DNA of 35,013 nucleotides, from assembly GCA_944363615.1 (NCBI GenBank), contig CALVUQ010000017.1, positions 1-35,013 of the forward strand, given 5' to 3'. The notes under the pieces are model-generated. The model made no database searches. It had not been told where the DNA came from and saw only the letters and a program-made list of their open reading frames with translations. The position numbers were made by a program, and so were the translations under genes. Positions 8,688-15,717 of this stretch are shown here, piece after piece. Every line of letters begins with the position of its first letter. The stretch's first letter is position 1. Origin of the DNA: an uncultured Clostridia bacterium (GTDB taxonomy: Bacteria; Bacillota; Clostridia; Christensenellales; Pumilibacteraceae).

Positions 8688-9320
8688 ATGCTTTATTTAA
8701 AATATCTGCTGATTTAAAGCCGTGGTTTCCTTCCGCCCGGGCAATACAATTTTTCAGATAAAAACGTTTGACCGCGGCGCGTGTTTTTACAATCAGTTCC
8801 GCCGGCTATTGAGTTGACGGTTTTAATGAAATCAAATCGGGAATAAGGAACAGGCTTATCAAAGAAACAAGTTCCGGTAAGCAGAATAAAAAATATTTAA
8901 AGAATGTTGTCTGTAATATTTGAAAAGTGTTGAAAGGGCATAGAAAGAGTTAACGGAGAATAAGGCGACAATGTGCATATTGCTAAGGAATTCTGGTAAG
9001 CCGAAAAGTATGCCGAATAAAGACTTTTAATTTTTCAGGCGGGGTGAAGCAAGGCTGCGTAAACTCCACCTTACTGCCGCCTTTTTATAGGGTTTTAGAG
9101 AGATTAAACGGGGTATCAGAGTACGATGTGCTTGTCAAGGGAAAAGTTTCGGGTAAGGCGAACAAAAAACATATCAAAAAATACTTTTATTTAAATGGGT
9201 AAAAGTCTTGTAAGCGCTTAGGAATCGATGCGGTTGAGGGATTGTCAAGGGTAGTTTTACTTGCTTAAAGGCGGTTAAACGCGTTATAAAAAGCGGGAAA
9301 CGTGATAAAAAGAATTAAAC
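8688..9320. other. Gene-free stretch with short degenerate repeats
   Basis: No credible coding region is seen in these 630 bases. The plus strand is purine-rich. Related words recur: TTCCGGTAAGCAGAATAAAA (8872 onward), TTCTGGTAAGCCGAA (8990s) and TTTCGGGTAAGGCGAACAAA (9147 onward). Read on the minus strand these contain the CCGRAACTTG-type motif also seen near 5955 and 6003. A terminator-like hairpin lies at 9037-9086. Confidence 0.45.
9037..9086 (+). terminator. Orphan terminator-like hairpin in a gene-free stretch
   Basis: AGGCGG (9037-9042) pairs with CCGCCT (9077-9082), with a further short inner stem (GGTG/CACC or AAGG/CCTT), then five T residues. No gene ends upstream of it apart from the flotillin operon, which already has a terminator. 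It could end a small RNA, but no clear promoter is seen. Confidence 0.4.
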
Positions 9321-9360
9321 AAAAAAGCCCGTAAGAAAGAAAAACCTTAATTACGGACTT
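9321..9360 (-). terminator. Intrinsic terminator of the mrp-rubredoxin operon
   Basis: On the minus strand AGTCCGTAA pairs with TTACGGGCT (one U-G pair), followed by six T residues. It lies about 45 bases after the rubredoxin stop codon. Confidence 0.8.
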
Positions 9361-9403
9361 TTTCGGCGGGAAACGCCTTTATTTTTTAAGTGTTACAAAA
9401 AGA

Positions 9404-9565
9404 TTACGCCTGAAGCGAGAAATCCTCTTTGCCTACTCCGCACATGGGGCAAACCCAGTCATCGGGAACGTCTTCCCATTTGGTGCCGGGGGCGATTCCG
9501 CTGTCGGGATCTCCTGTCGCCTCATCGTAAACGTAACCGCAGATATTGCATACGTATTTGTCCAT
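9404..9565 (-). CDS. Rubredoxin
   Basis: A 53-residue one-iron electron carrier. It has the two knuckles CNICG (Cys6, Cys9) and CPMCG (Cys39, Cys42), plus the conserved [14 protein letters not shown] and [15 protein letters not shown] segments, so it is a complete canonical rubredoxin. Rubredoxins carry single electrons in the cytoplasm of anaerobes, often to oxygen- or peroxide-reducing enzymes. A strong AGGAGG lies just before the ATG. It is 60 bases downstream of the Mrp-type iron-sulfur carrier gene and presumably co-transcribed with it. The redox partner is not evident; the FAD/NAD oxidoreductase at 27976-29202 is a possible reductase, but that is speculation. Confidence 0.96.
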   Translation of the reverse strand: MDKYVCNICGYVYDEATGDPDSGIAPGTKWEDVPDDWVCPMCGVGKEDFSLQA

Positions 9566-9625
9566 GTTCCTTTCCTCCTGAAAATTATTTTTTTACCGCC
9601 GCGTAAAGCGGAATTTTGACTTTTT

Positions 9626-10474
9626 TTATGAATGTTTCTCTTTCTTGCCGTAAATTTCGTCCAAAAGAGAGGGGATTTTGTCCAGCCAGTCGCCCACAAA
9701 CAGTTCTATAAGTCCGGCGTCGCAGGCGGACGCAAGTTTGGGGTCTACGGGAATGCGCGCCAGCAAGGGCATATTGTTTTTGGCGGCGACTTCTTCGGCG
9801 TGACTTTTGCCGAAAATTTCTATTTTATGTCCGCATTCGGGGCAGGTGACGTAACTCATGTTTTCCACAAGGCCCAGAATGGGTACGTTCATCATCTTTG
9901 CCATGTTCACCGCTTTTTCCACGATCATGGAAACAAGTTCCTGCGGGGATGCGACAATGATGATTCCGTCAAGCGGTATGGACTGAAAAACGGTAAGCGG
10001 CACGTCGCCCGTTCCCGGCGGCATGTCTATAAACATGAAGTCCACGTCGCCCCAGATGACGTCCGTCCAGAATTGTTTTACGGTGCCCGCGATGATGGGA
10101 CCGCGCCATACGACGGGATCGGTTTCGTGTGCGGTCAGAAGGTTCAAAGACATGACTCTTATACCTGTTTTGGTGACTACGGGCATAAGTCCCAGTTCGG
10201 AGGCGGAAGCTTTCTCCTTAAGACCGAACATTTTGGGCACCGACGGGCCGGTGATGTCCGCGTCGAGAACGGCTGTTTTGTAGCCCGCCCGCGCGCTTGT
10301 TACCGCGGTAAGAGCGGTGACCAGGGATTTGCCCACGCCGCCTTTGCCGCTGACTACTCCTATTACTTTTTTGATTTTACTTAATTCGTGCGGTTTTTCC
10401 AGAAAAGATTGCGGATCTTTTCTTTCCGAACAGTTTTCTCCGCACGTTTCGCAGTTGTGCGTACATTCGCTCAT
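9626..10474 (-). CDS. mrp: Mrp/NBP35-family iron-sulfur cluster carrier ATPase
   Basis: This P-loop ATPase binds a labile 4Fe-4S cluster and delivers it to target proteins in the cytoplasm. The 282-residue protein has an N-terminal cysteine cluster (CTHNCETCGENC) as in NBP35-type members. A deviant Walker A motif, SGKGGVGKS, is near residues 43-51, followed by DADITGPSVPKMFG (switch I region), FIDMPPGTGD (Walker B) and the cluster-binding CPEC in MSYVTCPECGHKI. An AAGGAG ribosome binding site precedes the ATG, and a good promoter lies upstream at 10508-10536. Rubredoxin follows in the same direction. It is the ApbC/Mrp group rather than MinD, given the CxxC and the PPGTGD segment. Confidence 0.94.
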   Translation of the reverse strand: MSECTHNCETCGENCSERKDPQSFLEKPHELSKIKKVIGVVSGKGGVGKSLVTALTAVTSARAGYKTAVLDADITGPSVPKMFGLKEKASASELGLMPVVTKTGIRVMSLNLLTAHETDPVVWRGPIIAGTVKQFWTDVIWGDVDFMFIDMPPGTGDVPLTVFQSIPLDGIIIVASPQELVSMIVEKAVNMAKMMNVPILGLVENMSYVTCPECGHKIEIFGKSHAEEVAAKNNMPLLARIPVDPKLASACDAGLIELFVGDWLDKIPSLLDEIYGKKEKHS

Positions 10475-10507
10475 ATCGAAGTTCTCCTTGATTCTTTAGG
10501 CGTCTTA

Positions 10508-10536
10508 ATTATAACGCGACGCGGGTTAATAGTCAA
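10508..10536 (-). promoter_or_regulatory. Sigma-A promoter for mrp-rubredoxin
   Basis: On the minus strand TTGACT (10536-10531) and TATAAT (10513-10508) are 17 bases apart, just upstream of the mrp ribosome binding site. Confidence 0.85.
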
Positions 10537-10567
10537 ACGTAAAACGCATATAAATAGAACATAAACG

Positions 10568-10605
10568 CAAAAAAAGAAGTCTCGCGTTTGAAGACGGGAC
10601 TTCCT
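10568..10605 (-). terminator. Intrinsic terminator after the small acidic gene
   Basis: A 9-bp stem (10576-10584 with 10595-10603, one G-U pair) is followed on the minus strand by seven T residues (10575-10569). It separates the small gene from the mrp promoter. Confidence 0.85.
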
Positions 10606-10624
10606 TGAGTATTACGGCAATTCG

Positions 10625-10822
10625 TCAGCTTCCCGCATACGAGAAGGTGCCGTTGTCGTCCTCCTTTGCCACCATTTTGTATTCCGAAAGGTTTTTATAG
10701 GGCGCTTCTTCCGCTTCCGCCATGTCGCTTTCGTGGATAACCACGTCCGTTATGGTGCGTTCTGCGCTTTTATCGGGCTGATGAGAGTTCGCGCTTGTCC
10801 CGTTTTTGATTTTCTTGTTCAT
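10625..10822 (-). CDS. Small acidic protein of unknown function
   Basis: I do not recognise this 65-residue protein. It has a basic, polar N-terminus (MNKKIKNG), an acidic middle (ESDMAEAEEA) and an ending with NLSEYKMVAKEDDNGTFSY. There is no signal peptide, membrane segment or cysteine. Translation is supported by a strong AAGGAGG seven bases before the ATG, and the gene has its own terminator, so it is likely real and monocistronic. The same frame is open upstream of this ATG, but that part lacks a ribosome binding site. I found no convincing promoter in the 190 bases upstream. Confidence 0.7.
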   Translation of the reverse strand: MNKKIKNGTSANSHQPDKSAERTITDVVIHESDMAEAEEAPYKNLSEYKMVAKEDDNGTFSYAGS

Positions 10823-11010
10823 GGTTAAGCCTCCTTGACGGTAGTATGTCCCTTTTTTTCGATTATTTCCGCTTTTTTCCGAAGTAAAATTTTTCCTGAA
10901 CGCTTGTGCGTTTGCCGCCGATTTAACTTTAGTTACACGATTATCCGCGCTTATTCCGTTATTAAGGCGCATTGATAACAGATATTCGTAAATTACGTTA
11001 TTCTATCGGG

Positions 11011-11039
11011 TTGACTATTCCGACCGAAGCCGCTATAAT
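11011..11039 (+). promoter_or_regulatory. Sigma-A promoter for the Na/phosphate symporter gene
   Basis: TTGACT at 11011-11016 and TATAAT at 11034-11039 are separated by 17 bases. Confidence 0.88.
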
Positions 11040-11138
11040 TATAATAGGTAATTTCGGGGATTTTTATCGATTATCCTTTATTTTGCCTTTCCGTTACTGA
11101 AGAGTAGTAAGAGTAAAAAAGTTCGGGAGAAAAAACAA

Positions 11139-12806
11139 ATGGAGATTTTCAACAGCATACTTATGTTGCTTGCGGGTTGCGGCGTTTTCATGGCGGGCAT
11201 GAAGATGATGGGCGACGGACTGGAACGCAGCGCCGGCAAAGGAATGAAAAAACTGTTCAGCCGCATCAGCAACAATCGCTTTGCGGGCGTGGGAGTGGGC
11301 GCCGCCGTTACTGCAATCATTCAGAGTTCTTCGGCAACATCCGTCATGGTTATCGGTTTCGTCAATGCGGGAGTAATGACTCTTGCTCAGGCTGCCGCCA
11401 TCATTATGGGCGCCAACATAGGTACTACCGTTACGGGCATCATTATTTCCTTCTCGGCTTTCAACGTTTCGTTATACGCTTCGGTTCTCGCTTTCGTGGG
11501 CGTCATGATGATGTTTTTCAAGTCCGATTCGGTCAAAAAAGCGGGCGGAATCCTCTGCGGTCTGGGCTTGCTGTTCGTAGGTCTTGACGCCATGAGCGGC
11601 GCTTTCGGGGACTCGGATATCAAAAACGCGTTTGCAAACATGTTCACCGTCATCGATTTTCCGCTGCTGCTTATTCTCATAGGTACGCTGTTTACCGCGC
11701 TTATTCAAAGTTCCTCGGCTGCGACGGGCCTTCTCATAATCATGGTAGGGCAGGGCGCTCTTTCGGTGGCCAACGCGCTGTTCATAGTTTTGGGTACCAA
11801 CATCGGCACCTGTATCACTGCGGTTATTGCCTCTATCGGCACAAGCACCAACGCTAAACGCACGGCGCTTATTCACCTCACTTTCAACATAGTCGGCACA
11901 GTGGTCTTTACGGTCATTCTGTGGTTTTTCTCGCCGTGGGTCGTTAAACTGCTGTCGTCGGTATTTTCAAATCCGCAGATGCAGATTGCCTGGTTCCACG
12001 TCGCTTTCAACGTAATAACCACCGTCTTGTTGTTGCCGTTCATCAATCAGCTGGTGGGACTTTCCAAATTCATCATCAAAGACAAAGTAAAGCCTCAGCA
12101 GGAATTGCCGCAGCTTAAATACATCGACGACCGCTTGCTGCATACGCCTCCTATAGCGGTGGCTCAGGTCCAGAAGGAGATTCTGTTCATGTCGGAGCTC
12201 GCCAAAGAAAACCTGACGCTTTCCATGAACGCATTGCTTACCGGCGATTACGTCAATCGCGCGCGCATCTCTAAAAACGAGGCGACTATCAACTACACCT
12301 ACCACGCCATTGCCAGATATCTGATAAAACTTGCGTCTCTTTCGCTGTCCGAGTCCGACGAAAAACTTATCGGCGCATATCATCATGTCATAAGCGACAT
12401 CGAAAGAATAGGCGACCATGCCGAAAACTTCATCGAACAGGCCGACGAAATGGAAAAGGAAAACATTACTTTTTCGGACGCTGCCGCCGCCGAACTTAAT
12501 CAGATGTATAACAAGGTGGTCAATATGTTCGACTTAAGCGTGCACGCTTTCTCTCACCGCGATTATGTCGTGCTGGAACGTATTTCCAAAATAGAGGAAG
12601 AGGTAGATGCAATGAAGGAATCTCTGGGCGCCAGCCATATCGAAAGGCTTAACTCGGGCGATTGCGCCGTGGAAAGGGGCACTTACTTCTTCGCGGTCAT
12701 TTCGGCGCTTGAGCGTATCGCCGACCACCTCATAAACGTGGCGTTTTCCATCAAAAATCCCACGGGCTCTCAGTCTAAAAGAAAGGAACTTAACGAAGAA
12801 AAATAA
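11139..12806 (+). CDS. Na+/phosphate symporter with C-terminal PhoU domain (NptA/YjbB type)
   Basis: A 555-residue inner-membrane protein predicted to move phosphate with sodium. The first 310 residues hold two inverted repeats, each with the PNaS signature: QSSSATS at residues 62-68 and QSSSAATG near 190-197, followed by GANIGTT and GTNIGTC. After a linker, residues about 345-545 form a helical PhoU-like domain (IERIGDHAEN and ERIADHLINVAFS). A GGGAG sequence precedes the ATG by a dozen bases and a near-consensus promoter lies upstream. Ribokinase follows after 18 bases and may be co-transcribed. In related proteins the PhoU domain is thought to tune transport to phosphate status; uptake versus export cannot be read from sequence. 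Confidence 0.93.
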   Translation: MEIFNSILMLLAGCGVFMAGMKMMGDGLERSAGKGMKKLFSRISNNRFAGVGVGAAVTAIIQSSSATSVMVIGFVNAGVMTLAQAAAIIMGANIGTTVTGIIISFSAFNVSLYASVLAFVGVMMMFFKSDSVKKAGGILCGLGLLFVGLDAMSGAFGDSDIKNAFANMFTVIDFPLLLILIGTLFTALIQSSSAATGLLIIMVGQGALSVANALFIVLGTNIGTCITAVIASIGTSTNAKRTALIHLTFNIVGTVVFTVILWFFSPWVVKLLSSVFSNPQMQIAWFHVAFNVITTVLLLPFINQLVGLSKFIIKDKVKPQQELPQLKYIDDRLLHTPPIAVAQVQKEILFMSELAKENLTLSMNALLTGDYVNRARISKNEATINYTYHAIARYLIKLASLSLSESDEKLIGAYHHVISDIERIGDHAENFIEQADEMEKENITFSDAAAAELNQMYNKVVNMFDLSVHAFSHRDYVVLERISKIEEEVDAMKESLGASHIERLNSGDCAVERGTYFFAVISALERIADHLINVAFSIKNPTGSQSKRKELNEEK

Positions 12807-12824
12807 TTTACGGACGGTGATATC

Positions 12825-13730
12825 ATGATTTACGTTCTGGGAAGCATCAATATGGATATTGTGGCCAATGTGCCTTATATGCCCAAAAGCGGCGAAACGC
12901 TTTCCGCGGACAAGTTTTACATCAATCCCGGCGGCAAAGGCGCAAATCAGGCCGTTGCCGTATCCAAACTGGGCGGAGAAGTCAAAATGATAGGCAAAGT
13001 GGGCAACGACGCTTTCGGCGCTCAGCTTAAAGACAACCTTTTGAACGCGGGCGTAAACGTCGACTGCGTTTCCTTTGCCGAAACCAACAGCGGTCTTGCC
13101 ATGATTATAGTGGAAAAGGGCGATAACCGGATTATTCTCGATAAAGGCGCCAACTATGCGATTACGGATAAAGACGTTGACGAGGGTCTTAAAGACGCGA
13201 AAGAAGGAGATGTCCTTATTATGCAGCTGGAAATTCCGCTTGAAACGGTGGAATACGCCGCGCGCCTTGCCAAAACCAAAAACATGACAGTGGTGCTGAA
13301 TCCCGCGCCTGCCGTACCGCTTTCCCAAAGCCTTATGCAATATGTCGATATCGTCGCGCCCAACGAATCGGAAGCGGAAATCCTGACAGGGGTCAATCCG
13401 GTCGGCGACGTGGAAATCGCACTTACCGTCAAAAAGCTGTATGCTTTGGGCGCAAAACAAGTGATTATTACTCTCGGCGGGCGCGGCTCGGTAGTTTCCG
13501 AGGGGCAAAATATAACTTACATAGATCCCCGCAAAGTGGATGTGGTGGACACTACTTCCGCAGGCGACACGTTTATAGGCGCGTTCGTGCTGAAATTTGC
13601 GTCGGGCGCCTCCGCTTCGGAAGCAGCCCGCTTTGCTTCGGTGGCTTCTTCCATAACCATTACGCGAAAAGGTGCAGCCTGCAGTATCCCCACGCTTAAA
13701 GAAGTTCAAGAGGTAATTGACAGGGAATAA
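12825..13730 (+). CDS. rbsK: Ribokinase (PfkB family)
   Basis: Phosphorylates ribose to ribose 5-phosphate with ATP. The 301-residue length fits. Visible motifs: GSINMDIV near the N-terminus, the substrate-binding NPGGKGANQA (about residues 36-45), ALGAKQVIITLGGRGSV, and DTTSAGDTFIGAF (about 242-254), containing the anion hole and the catalytic Asp of AGD. The usual first Gly of GAGD is Ser here, a tolerated change. The stop codon overlaps the next start by one base (TAATG), so translation is probably coupled to the PHP protein. No ribose transporter or LacI-type repressor is nearby. Other PfkB sugar or nucleoside kinases remain possible, but the N-terminal motifs match ribokinase best. Confidence 0.88.
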   Translation: MIYVLGSINMDIVANVPYMPKSGETLSADKFYINPGGKGANQAVAVSKLGGEVKMIGKVGNDAFGAQLKDNLLNAGVNVDCVSFAETNSGLAMIIVEKGDNRIILDKGANYAITDKDVDEGLKDAKEGDVLIMQLEIPLETVEYAARLAKTKNMTVVLNPAPAVPLSQSLMQYVDIVAPNESEAEILTGVNPVGDVEIALTVKKLYALGAKQVIITLGGRGSVVSEGQNITYIDPRKVDVVDTTSAGDTFIGAFVLKFASGASASEAARFASVASSITITRKGAACSIPTLKEVQEVIDRE

Positions 13731-14482
13731 TGCTGAAAACCGAATTGCATTTTCATACGTCGCCCGTAAGCTGCTGCTCACGTCTTACGGCTTCGGATGC
13801 GGCGGAAAAATATTCGAAGTGCGGCTTTGACGCGCTTATGCTGACCAACCATTACAGCAGGTCGTACATGGAAAGAAATTCCGTATCCGAAAAAGAGTGG
13901 AAGGATATCTTCTTAAACGGTTACCGCGACATGGTAAAGGCGGCGGCGCCCTACGGCATGCGCGTTTTTTTCGGCGCGGAAGTGACTCTTTTTGCGCCCT
14001 ATTCTTCTTATATGCGCGAAAAGTTTTCCGCCGACTTTCTTGCAAAAAACTACGCGGATTATCTGCTTATAGGGCTTACCGAAGAATTTTTCCTGAATTC
14101 TCCTTTTCTTTGCGACCTCGATCTTAAGGAACTGCATTCGGTATGCAGCGAAAACAACGTGCTTGTCGTGCAGGCTCATCCCTTCAGGACAGAGCAGAAC
14201 CATTCGCTTAAAGACGTTTCGCTGCTGGACGGGGTGGAAATAAACGGCTGCGTCGGCTTTTCCACCGCTAACGAAGAAAAAGTGCTTGACGTTGCGCAAA
14301 AAAACAATCTGATCGTGACGTGCGGCGGCGATACTCATTATGCCTGGCACGTTTTAAGAAGCGCGACGTTTATCCCCGAATCGGTTACGGACAGCGTCAC
14401 GCTTGCCGCTTACCTGAAAAAGGTGCGCGTTCCCCGATATTCTTTGAACGAATCCGATCCTTTTGCGCCCCCTCGCTGTTGA
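13730..14482 (+). CDS. PHP-domain metal-dependent phosphoesterase
   Basis: A 250-residue protein with the PHP-fold metal-binding motifs: ELHFHTSPVS at the N-terminus (HxH), LMLTNHYS (motif 2), VQAHPFR (motif 3) and CGGDTHYAWH (motif 4). Such proteins hydrolyse phosphoesters of small molecules or nucleic acids; the substrate here is unknown. The start codon overlaps the ribokinase stop by one base, indicating translational coupling and perhaps a shared sugar-phosphate or nucleotide pathway (inference). Its TGA stop lies inside the -35 box of the acpP promoter. It is far too short to be a polymerase-associated PHP and lacks the usual histidinol-phosphatase context. Confidence 0.85.
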   Translation: MLKTELHFHTSPVSCCSRLTASDAAEKYSKCGFDALMLTNHYSRSYMERNSVSEKEWKDIFLNGYRDMVKAAAPYGMRVFFGAEVTLFAPYSSYMREKFSADFLAKNYADYLLIGLTEEFFLNSPFLCDLDLKELHSVCSENNVLVVQAHPFRTEQNHSLKDVSLLDGVEINGCVGFSTANEEKVLDVAQKNNLIVTCGGDTHYAWHVLRSATFIPESVTDSVTLAAYLKKVRVPRYSLNESDPFAPPRC

Positions 14483-14507
14483 CAAACGCCTTGTTTTTTG
14501 GTATAAT
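14479..14507 (+). promoter_or_regulatory. Perfect consensus sigma-A promoter for acpP
   Basis: TTGACA at 14479-14484 and TATAAT at 14502-14507 with a 17-base spacer: both hexamers match consensus exactly. The -35 box contains the stop codon (14480-14482) of the upstream PHP gene. Confidence 0.93.
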
Positions 14508-14557
14508 TTTATTTACCTGATATACTTTAATAAACGCAGTTACGGAGGAATTTGTTT

Positions 14558-14776
14558 ATGGATATTTTGGCTGAACTCAATAAAATAGCGGAAGAATATC
14601 GCGGGGAAGGCAACCTTAAAGAAGGGGACAGTTTTGCGGATCTCGGATTTGATTCCCTTGATAAGGTGGAACTTGTAATGGCGATTGAGGAAAAATTCGG
14701 CATTACTTTTCCCGACGACATCAAAATAGACACCGTGGACGAGCTTATCGCAAAGATAAAAGAGCTTAAGGCCTGA
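14558..14776 (+). CDS. acpP: Acyl carrier protein
   Basis: Carries growing acyl chains on a 4'-phosphopantetheine arm in fatty acid synthesis. The 72-residue acidic protein has the canonical attachment motif GFDSLDKVELVMAIEEKFG, with Ser33 the modified residue. A perfect-consensus promoter and GGAGG nine bases before the ATG at 14558 fit very high expression. A TTG six bases upstream is in frame but only three bases from the GGAGG, so I prefer the ATG. Usually acpP sits beside fab genes or rnc; here an AlkD-like gene follows directly. It may be a second, specialised carrier, but nothing in its sequence shows that. Confidence 0.94.
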   Translation: MDILAELNKIAEEYRGEGNLKEGDSFADLGFDSLDKVELVMAIEEKFGITFPDDIKIDTVDELIAKIKELKA

Positions 14777-14785
14777 TTGCGCTTT

Positions 14786-15469
14786 ATGAGCGGCGTTATT
14801 CGCGGACTAATGGACGGCATGGCGGAAGAAAGCTATGCCGTTTTTCAAAAAAAACTCGTTTTTACTTCTCTGCCCGTGGAGGGGATAAGAATTCCGCGGC
14901 TGCGGGCGCTGGTCGCGCGCTGTTCGCCTGAAGAAAGGCGGCAGTTCATGGATTCGTGCGCTTTTACCTCTTTCGAAGAAGTGCTTGTTTACGGCTTTTG
15001 CGCGGGCAGAATCCGACAGCCTGACGCGCTTAAAAAGGAGCTGGATTTTCTTTTGCCCAGATTCGACAACTGGGCGCACGTGGACTGCGTGACCGCCTCG
15101 CTTTCGGCAATCGGGAAGAACAGGGATTATTTTCTGGACGCTTACGGCGGACTTACCTCTCACGAGGGGGAATTTTACCGTCGTTTCCTTGCCGTTATGC
15201 TCATGGATTTTTATATGGACAATGATTTCGTCGGCACGGTGGCGGACCTTTATAAGAAAATACGCCGGGGCTCTTATTACGCCGATATGGCCGTCGCGTG
15301 GGGTTTGTCCGTCATGCTGGTCAAGTTTCCCGGCGTCGCGCTTCCTTTAATCGAAAACGGTTCTTTTTCCGAATTCGTAACCAAAAAGACGATCAGTAAG
15401 GCTCTGGAATCCCGGCGCACGTCGGACGAAATCAAGGACAAGCTTCGTAAGCTAAGAAAGACTTTATGA
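14786..15469 (+). CDS. AlkD-like DNA alkylation repair protein
   Basis: A 227-residue all-helical protein resembling the AlkC/AlkD HEAT-like repeat DNA glycosylases, which remove N3- and N7-alkylated purines. The family pattern is present: FQKKL near the N-terminus, FEEVLVYG, then NWAHVD, where Trp and Asp four residues apart match the AlkD catalytic-site spacing, and later MAVAWGLSVM, with a Trp where AlkD has its second DNA-contacting Trp. The start is uncertain: a TTG at 14777 directly abuts the acpP stop and lies five bases from an AAGG, while ATG 14786 better matches the family N-terminus. It has no promoter of its own and should be co-transcribed with acpP. Confidence 0.82.
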   Translation: MSGVIRGLMDGMAEESYAVFQKKLVFTSLPVEGIRIPRLRALVARCSPEERRQFMDSCAFTSFEEVLVYGFCAGRIRQPDALKKELDFLLPRFDNWAHVDCVTASLSAIGKNRDYFLDAYGGLTSHEGEFYRRFLAVMLMDFYMDNDFVGTVADLYKKIRRGSYYADMAVAWGLSVMLVKFPGVALPLIENGSFSEFVTKKTISKALESRRTSDEIKDKLRKLRKTL

Positions 15470-15496
15470 CGTTAAAGAAAAAATATTGCAAAACTC

Positions 15497-15525
15497 TTGA
15501 TTTTTCGTAAAATATATGCTATAAT
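15497..15525 (+). promoter_or_regulatory. Sigma-A promoter for the leader and CNNM/CorC gene
   Basis: TTGATT at 15497-15502 and TATAAT at 15520-15525 with a 17-base spacer. Transcription should start near 15532, about 185 bases before the coding region. Confidence 0.85.
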
Positions 15526-15717
15526 ACTAAACAAGGTAATATTTTTACAATGATCAACAAGGACGACAATCAGGGCGACGTGCCCTTATCGGGCCGATGT
15601 AGGCTGAATAAATCGATCTTAAAGAGGGATATCCTTTAAGCGGCGTTTTTTGCGCGGCCTTTTTTTGTTGTAAAAATAAAATTTTCTGCCTTGAAAGGAG
15701 TAAAACTTTAATAAAGT
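15526..15717 (+). promoter_or_regulatory. Structured 5' leader with possible transcription terminator (riboswitch or attenuator candidate)
   Basis: The leader can form AGGGC/GCCCT (15572-15576 with 15582-15586), a small ATCG/CGAT hairpin (15588-15598) and a perfect 7-bp CTTAAAG/CTTTAAG hairpin (15618-15640). GGCCG at 15592-15596 can alternatively pair with CGGCC at 15655-15659, directly before seven T residues, giving a terminator-like form that competes with the small hairpin. An open frame of 29 codons (15550-15639) also runs through it but has only a weak, distant AAGG. The downstream gene is an ion-transport CNNM/CorC protein. I do not recognise a known riboswitch class; the M-box signature is absent. 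Confidence 0.45.

Noticed and set aside
10823..10972. N-terminal extension of the small acidic protein
   Set aside because: The frame is open upstream, but the strong AAGGAGG directly before the ATG at 10822 decides the start.
12534..13781. A 415-codon open frame on the minus strand opposite rbsK and the end of the symporter gene
   Set aside because: It is antisense to well-supported genes, lacks family motifs and has a low-complexity His/Phe/Arg-rich translation typical of shadow frames.
15532..15665. M-box magnesium riboswitch before the CNNM gene
   Set aside because: The leader is shorter than an M-box and none of the conserved M-box sequence blocks is present.
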